Source of the DNA: Flavobacterium defluvii | GTDB lineage: Bacteria; Bacteroidota; Bacteroidia; Flavobacteriales; Flavobacteriaceae | Direction: 5' to 3' | Length of the DNA stretch: 64,000 nucleotides | NCBI RefSeq assembly: GCF_900129555.1 | Contig: NZ_FQWC01000001.1 | Span: 620,001 to 684,000, forward strand | Shown here: in pieces, positions 59,772 to 64,000 of the stretch | Numbering within the stretch: position 1 is the first letter of the stretch | Layout of the letters: every line of letters begins with the position of its first letter | Notes under the pieces: generated by a model | Told to the model about the DNA's origin: nothing | The model's database searches: none | The model's input: the letters and a program-made list of their open reading frames with translations, nothing else | Translations under genes and position numbers: made by a program

Positions 59772-60177
59772 ATTTTTAAGGTTTAAATTTTTAAACAAAA
59801 AATTATTTTAAAAAATATCGAAAACTCATAAAGAAGCTCCAAAAATAAGTTTTCATACTTTTTTGTACAATTGGAAATCTTTGATTTGAGGTACTCAAAT
59901 TTAATCAAGATAATCGAGAATTCTTATTTTTTATGCAGTAAATTTCATACGAATTTTTGCAGGTGAAATCATCAAAAATAAGTTTCGGGTATCTTATTCT
60001 CATTTCAATGCTTTAAAAAAATCGATATTCATCATTTTGACTAATCTCTATATCAATAAATACAATTTAAAAGGGTTTAAATCCGAACTTAATCTGTTAT
60101 CTTTGCAGTCTGAAATCAGTTTAAATTAACATAGAAGTTTCAAACCGATTTCTTTCCATACATAATAGCACAATAAA
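59772..60177. other. 406-base gap without recognisable gene
   Basis: Very AT-rich. Two similar words AAAAATAAGTTT at 59840 and 59975, and the promoter box of the Mrp gene at 60098; otherwise nothing supported. Confidence 0.6.
60098..60105 (+). promoter_or_regulatory. -7 promoter box of the Mrp gene
   Basis: TATCTTTG, perfect TAnnTTTG, 72 bases before the ATG, giving a leader of about 65 bases. Confidence 0.6.
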
Positions 60178-61308
60178 ATGAAATTAGATAGAAAAGAAAT
60201 TCTAAAGGCTTTAGAAACAATCACTATAGCCGGAGAAGGCAAAAATATGGTCGAAAGTGGTGCGGTTGCTAACGTAATTACTTTTGGAGATGAAGTTGTT
60301 GTTGACTTAGTATTGCACACGCCGGCGATGCATATCAAAAAAAGAGCTGAGGATGATATTAAAAAAACGATTCACGAATTAATATCTGCCGATGCAAAAA
60401 TTAAAGTAAATATTAAAGTTGAAACTCCTGAAAAAGCCGAAATTAAAGGTCGTGCAATTCCGGGAATTAAAAATATTATTGCAGTAGCTTCTGGAAAAGG
60501 AGGAGTTGGAAAATCAACAGTAACTGCAAATCTTGCCGTTACGTTGGCAAAAATGGGCTTTAAAGTCGGCGTTTTGGATGCTGACGTTTACGGTCCTTCT
60601 ATGCCGATTATGTTTGATGTTGAAAACGAAAAACCGGTTTCTATTACAGTTGACGGAAAATCAAAAATGAAACCAATTGAAAGCTACGAAATTAAGATGC
60701 TTTCTATTGGATTTTTTACAGCACCAAGCCAGGCCGTGATCTGGAGAGGCCCAATGGCGGCAAAAGCTTTAAACCAAATGATTTTTGATGCAGACTGGGG
60801 AGAATTGGATTTCATGCTTCTTGATTTACCTCCGGGAACTGGAGATATTCACCTTTCTATCATGCAGTCATTACCAATTACAGGAGCTGTAGTGGTAAGT
60901 ACTCCACAAGCTGTGGCTCTTGCCGATGCTAAAAAAGGGGTTTCGATGTTTATGCAGGATAACATTAATGTTCCTGTTTTGGGAATTATCGAAAACATGG
61001 CTTACTTTACACCAGAAGAACTCCCAAATAATAAATATTATATCTTTGGACAAGAAGGAGCAAAAAACCTTGCAGAAGACTTAAATGTTCCATTTTTAGG
61101 AGAAGTTCCAATTGTACAGTCTATTCGTGAAGCAGGCGATTACGGGCGTCCGGCAGCTTTGCAGACAGCATCGCCAATTGAAGCTGTATTTGAAGAAATC
61201 ACGAGAAACGTCGTTCAGGAAACTGTAAATAGAAATGAAAGTCTTCCGGCTACTGAAGCTATTAAAATTACAACAATGGCTGGCTGTTCTGCAGTGAAAA
61301 AAAATTAG
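60178..61308 (+). CDS. Mrp/NBP35 family Fe-S carrier ATPase
   Basis: A 376-residue protein: N-terminal MIP18/DUF59 domain (1-85), then a P-loop ATPase with the deviant Walker motif ASGKGGVGKST (105-115), DADVYGPS and LLDLPPGTGDIHL. It is thought to carry Fe-S clusters to targets. The CxxC of ApbC-type carriers is absent: the region after ENMAYFTP reads EELPNNKYYIFGQEGAKNLA with no Cys. A NifU-domain gene follows, supporting an Fe-S role. Confidence 0.92.
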   Translation: MKLDRKEILKALETITIAGEGKNMVESGAVANVITFGDEVVVDLVLHTPAMHIKKRAEDDIKKTIHELISADAKIKVNIKVETPEKAEIKGRAIPGIKNIIAVASGKGGVGKSTVTANLAVTLAKMGFKVGVLDADVYGPSMPIMFDVENEKPVSITVDGKSKMKPIESYEIKMLSIGFFTAPSQAVIWRGPMAAKALNQMIFDADWGELDFMLLDLPPGTGDIHLSIMQSLPITGAVVVSTPQAVALADAKKGVSMFMQDNINVPVLGIIENMAYFTPEELPNNKYYIFGQEGAKNLAEDLNVPFLGEVPIVQSIREAGDYGRPAALQTASPIEAVFEEITRNVVQETVNRNESLPATEAIKITTMAGCSAVKKN

Positions 61309-61388
61309 GATAATTGAGATAATGGGATAATGAGATAATTTTTTAAATTTTCTAATTGACGCATTTTCTAATTGACACATTAAATATT

Positions 61389-61628
61389 ATGACAACAGAA
61401 GAATTAACAAATAATGTTTTATTGGCTTTAGACGAGATTAGGCCATTCTTAAAGTCTGACGGCGGAGATATTTCGCTAATTTCTATAGATGATGATAAAC
61501 ATGTAAAAGTTCGTCTTGAAGGTGCATGCATAAGCTGCAGCGTTAACCAGATGACACTTAAAGCAGGAGTTGAAACGACTATAAAAAAATATGCACCACA
61601 AATTGAAACTGTGGTAAATATAATGTAA
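61389..61628 (+). CDS. NifU C-terminal domain Fe-S scaffold protein
   Basis: A 79-residue Nfu-type protein: VLLALDEIRPFLKSDGGDISL and the cluster-binding CxxC in LEGACISCSVNQMTLKAGVE. It assembles or carries a 4Fe-4S cluster between dimers. ATG 61389 is preferred over 61356. It follows the Mrp gene by 80 bases and is probably in the same unit. Confidence 0.93.
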   Translation: MTTEELTNNVLLALDEIRPFLKSDGGDISLISIDDDKHVKVRLEGACISCSVNQMTLKAGVETTIKKYAPQIETVVNIM

Positions 61629-61811
61629 CAAAAAGTAGTCTTGATCCTCTTATTTTGATTTGTCTGAATTAACAAGAATAATAGGCCTTTAAGTAATAAC
61701 TTTTGCAAAAATTCAATAAAACTACTGTAAATTTGTAGTTTTTTGAGGATTTCATAAAAAACAACATAAAGATTTAAGAGTTTTAGTTAACTATTTGTTA
61801 CATTTTTAACT

Positions 61812-61819
61812 TAAATTTG
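61812..61819 (+). promoter_or_regulatory. -7 promoter box of the secreted-protein gene
   Basis: TAAATTTG matches TAnnTTTG, 25 bases before the ATG at 61845. Confidence 0.5.
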
Positions 61820-61844
61820 TGACATAACCCTTAATCTTAATTTT

Positions 61845-62321
61845 ATGAAGAAGTTTTACACTCTATTTTTACTATTGTTTTTTGCGTCAGGCATTTATGC
61901 GCAAATTAAAACAGTCGTTGTTGACAAAGCATGGATAAGTGAAGCGGAAGAATGGTCGGATTTTACCTATTCGGGAAAAATTGTATTTTCGATTAACCCG
62001 AATGATGCACCTGGAACTTTAAGTATTGGAAATTATGATTTCCTTTATGATTTTGTTGACGGAAAAGGAAAATTTGCAAACAAAGCAACCTATAGTTCTG
62101 CTCAGTTTTTAAATCCAAGAAAAGTTTCTGTAACAACAGATAAACAAGGAGTTTTAAATTCTACTTACGAAGGTACATTAACATTTCAATCTGATAGAGA
62201 TTATTATTCAGTCGTTGCAGTAATTACAATTCTTGAAAAAAATGATTTTGTTTTGGGCGTAAAGATGCGTCTTAAAGAAAGTAACGGTAAAGAGTACGCA
62301 TTTAGCACTAAACCAAGCTAG
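61845..62321 (+). CDS. Secreted protein of unknown function
   Basis: A 158-residue exported protein with signal peptide 1-19 (GIYAQ) and a beta-rich mature part (VVVDKAWISEAEEWSDFTYSGKIVFSI, GTLTFQSDRDYYSVVAVITIL). No family recognised. It stands between the NifU and ferredoxin genes with its own promoter box. Confidence 0.68.
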   Translation: MKKFYTLFLLLFFASGIYAQIKTVVVDKAWISEAEEWSDFTYSGKIVFSINPNDAPGTLSIGNYDFLYDFVDGKGKFANKATYSSAQFLNPRKVSVTTDKQGVLNSTYEGTLTFQSDRDYYSVVAVITILEKNDFVLGVKMRLKESNGKEYAFSTKPS

Positions 62322-62379
62322 TTTATAAATACAGGATTTTTTCACGTTATAAAATCCTGCCAATAAATCCCCATAATAA

Positions 62380-62697
62380 ATGGATGTATTAATAAAAATT
62401 AAAGATCGAGAAGGAGTTATACACGAATTACAGGCTCCGACTGATATGGCAATGAATATAATGGAGTTATGCAAAGCATACGAACTTCCTGTTGAAGGAA
62501 CCTGCGGAGGAATGGCAATGTGCGCTTCCTGCCAGTGTTATGTTCTAAATGATGTTGCATTACCAGAAATGGGAGATGAAGAAGAAGCTATGCTTTCGGA
62601 AGCGTTTTATGTTAAATCTAACAGCCGTTTAGGTTGTCAGATCCCAATTACTGAAGAATTAGAAGGACTGGAATTAGAACTGGCTCCGGAATATTAA
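62380..62697 (+). CDS. 2Fe-2S ferredoxin (adrenodoxin type)
   Basis: A 105-residue ferredoxin. Cluster ligands are seen in EGTCGGMAMCASCQCYV (C-x5-C-x2-C) and the later RLGCQIP, the spacing of the adrenodoxin/Isc class. It donates electrons, possibly in Fe-S cluster assembly with the neighbouring Mrp and NifU proteins. It starts 58 bases after the secreted-protein gene and ends in a strong terminator. Confidence 0.92.
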   Translation: MDVLIKIKDREGVIHELQAPTDMAMNIMELCKAYELPVEGTCGGMAMCASCQCYVLNDVALPEMGDEEEAMLSEAFYVKSNSRLGCQIPITEELEGLELELAPEY

Positions 62698-62741
62698 AAA
62701 ATAGAAAAGCGAGAATCAAATGATTCTCGCTTTTCTATTTT
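62698..62741. terminator. Terminator shared by ferredoxin and DUF4303 genes
   Basis: ATAGAAAAGCGAGAATCA / TGATTCTCGCTTTTCTAT, perfect 18-bp stem with a 2-base loop and A/T flanks. The right arm also encodes the last residues (RKARII) and stop of the opposing gene. Confidence 0.92.
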
Positions 62742-63255
62742 CTGTTCTTTTTAATCTTTCTTCTGCATCTTCAAAATCTTCATCATGATCAATACAGAAT
62801 GAAACAAAATCTTTAGTTTTTGGAATACTATGATAAACTTCTGAAGTTCTAAATTCTAACAAACATTCACAAAATAATTCCATTAATTCTTCTACAAAAA
62901 TATTCCACGATTTGTAATCGTCTTCTGGAAGATCATTGTATATTTTATTTAACTCTTCTTCTGATAAAATATCGATAGAATCGAAACATTGATATTTCCA
63001 ATCTCCAGTATTATATCTTAAATCATTAATAGCCTCATCAGTTTTATAATTTTCAGAAAATCTTCCATTTTGATAATGATTAAGAGTTTTATCGAAATCC
63101 TCCATTGTATTGAAACACAAATTAACTTCTGCGTATTCTGCATTGCAATCGTAAGCGAATGCATAGAATTCTAGGTTTAGATTATTATCTAAAAAATCTT
63201 TTACTCCTTTAATAGTAAAACTAATAAGCTGTTGTTTTAATTTTTGCTTATCCAT
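62716..63255 (-). CDS. DUF4303-like protein
   Basis: A 179-residue acidic soluble protein. The block LISFTIKGVKDFLDNNLNLEFYAFAYDCNAEYAEVNLCFNT is like the DUF4303 family (small alpha-beta domain seen near polymorphic toxins and in orphan form). No catalytic residues are evident. It lies 13 bases downstream of the next gene and is in the same operon. A role as an immunity-type or binding protein is possible but unproven. Confidence 0.62.
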   Translation of the reverse strand: MDKQKLKQQLISFTIKGVKDFLDNNLNLEFYAFAYDCNAEYAEVNLCFNTMEDFDKTLNHYQNGRFSENYKTDEAINDLRYNTGDWKYQCFDSIDILSEEELNKIYNDLPEDDYKSWNIFVEELMELFCECLLEFRTSEVYHSIPKTKDFVSFCIDHDEDFEDAEERLKRTENRKARII

Positions 63256-63268
63256 ATATTTTTTCTTA

Positions 63269-63943
63269 TTATTTAATTAAGTCCCCTAAATCAAACTCTC
63301 TTAATAACTCATCCAAATATTTGCCTCTACTGCTTGATTCTCTTTGATATGGCGCAAATAAACTTGTTGATTTATTGAATTCTTCATTAAGTTCTTGCAA
63401 TTCTATTTTTTCATCTTCTGTCAAAGAATTAGATTTCTTTTCAATGAAATTTAAAATTCTTTTTATTGCGATTTCTTTATCGATAATGGCGTTTTCATTA
63501 TTATTTAAAGTGCAAATTCCGTACACGCCTTTCAAGAAATAATTCCACTCTTCTTCTAATGCATTTTCTATTTTTTCATTGTCGATATTTCCATTTTCAT
63601 CAAAAACATTTCCGTATGCAAAGGTTTTGTGAGCGTGGTTTTTAAGAGTTGACAACAAATTTTCTTTAAAATTTCTTTTGAATTTTTCAGGATTAAGATT
63701 CTCAACATTATCTTTAATAAGCTGTAAAATACTTGGGTGAAAATACCTTCTTTCAATACTAACTTTATGACTATCATTTAAAGAAGAACTGATTGTTATA
63801 TCTGAATTTATAACATAAGAAGGCTCTGGGACAAGTTTATTTTCGATTAATTCATTCAACTTGTCTGAAGAGATATTTGCCATTTTAGTTATTTCTTCAA
63901 ACACTATGTAATTTTCTACGATGTATTTTAGATTTTTATCCAT
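63269..63943 (-). CDS. Protein of unknown function (possibly DUF6058-like)
   Basis: A 224-residue soluble protein. The opening LKYIVENYIVFEEITKMANISSDKLNELIENKLVPEPSYVI looks like a MerR-like or HTH-like fold with a capped helix, as in DUF6058 proteins; the rest is acidic and helical with an ALEEEWNYFLKGVYGIC block. First gene of a two-gene unit with the DUF4303-like gene. No function is claimed. Confidence 0.55.
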   Translation of the reverse strand: MDKNLKYIVENYIVFEEITKMANISSDKLNELIENKLVPEPSYVINSDITISSSLNDSHKVSIERRYFHPSILQLIKDNVENLNPEKFKRNFKENLLSTLKNHAHKTFAYGNVFDENGNIDNEKIENALEEEWNYFLKGVYGICTLNNNENAIIDKEIAIKRILNFIEKKSNSLTEDEKIELQELNEEFNKSTSLFAPYQRESSSRGKYLDELLREFDLGDLIK

Positions 63944-64000
63944 TTTTACTTTTTGATTTAAATCAAATTAAGGTTTTATTTCCACTTCCAATCTAACTCT

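Overview
The window looks like chromosomal DNA of a Flavobacterium or close relative (Bacteroidota). It is AT-rich, has Bacteroidota-type promoter boxes (TAnnTTTG) in front of tRNA and housekeeping genes, lacks clear Shine-Dalgarno sites, carries many lipoproteins with short Cys lipoboxes, and its gaps are full of the palindromic intergenic repeats common in this group. It has no rRNA operon, no recognisable transposase, no prophage and no CRISPR array.

Layout. 0-11.6 kb: end of an rRNA pseudouridine synthase, small membrane and lipoprotein genes, a glycosyltransferase/flippase-like pair, ruvC, hemW, a cyclase-GNAT-DUF4260-MmcQ-PH/SHOCT run and a DUF4407 membrane protein. 11.8-15.7 kb: a TonB-dependent receptor followed by a beta-propeller phytase lipoprotein, a likely phosphate-scavenging pair. 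16-22 kb: pckA, DUF423, a saccharopine-dehydrogenase-like enzyme, a TonB-like protein, an M20 dipeptidase. 22.2-24.4 kb: tRNA-Leu, then a small low-GC accessory patch (TM lipoprotein, 79-aa protein divergent from an XRE regulator, small membrane protein). 24.5-30.7 kb: HAD phosphatase and an AraC-TolC-HlyD-MFS tripartite efflux cluster.

30.9-32 kb is a tRNA-Asp neighbourhood with two intact identical copies, one decayed copy, one possible truncated relic and a GIY-YIG gene broken by a single stop codon. 32-40 kb: DUF58/M1 peptidase, two lipoproteins divergent from a LytTR regulator/TPR-histidine kinase pair, trxA. 40.5-50.3 kb: AsmA-like protein, orphan HNH endonuclease, a second member of the 79-aa family with an unusual GC-richer upstream element, HPF, a lipoprotein with a triplicated HGQPGHRCD motif, amt, trmB, LysE, and a Cys-less alkyltransferase-like protein.

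50.4-58 kb is a self-contained module: an NtrB-like kinase and NtrC-like sigma-54 activator, divergent from an HlyD adaptor, ABC ATPase, 24-codon mini-ORF and MacB/FtsX permease. A 15+15-bp palindrome and a TGGCAC-type -24/-12 promoter lie in the divergent gap. 58-64 kb: L,D-transpeptidase, an Mrp-NifU-ferredoxin Fe-S group, a secreted protein, and a DUF4303/unknown pair. The least explained items are the sigma-54 module, the 20-bp-spaced direct repeats before the LytTR gene, the 79-aa paralogues, the HGQPGHRCD lipoprotein and the tRNA-Asp/GIY-YIG decay zone.
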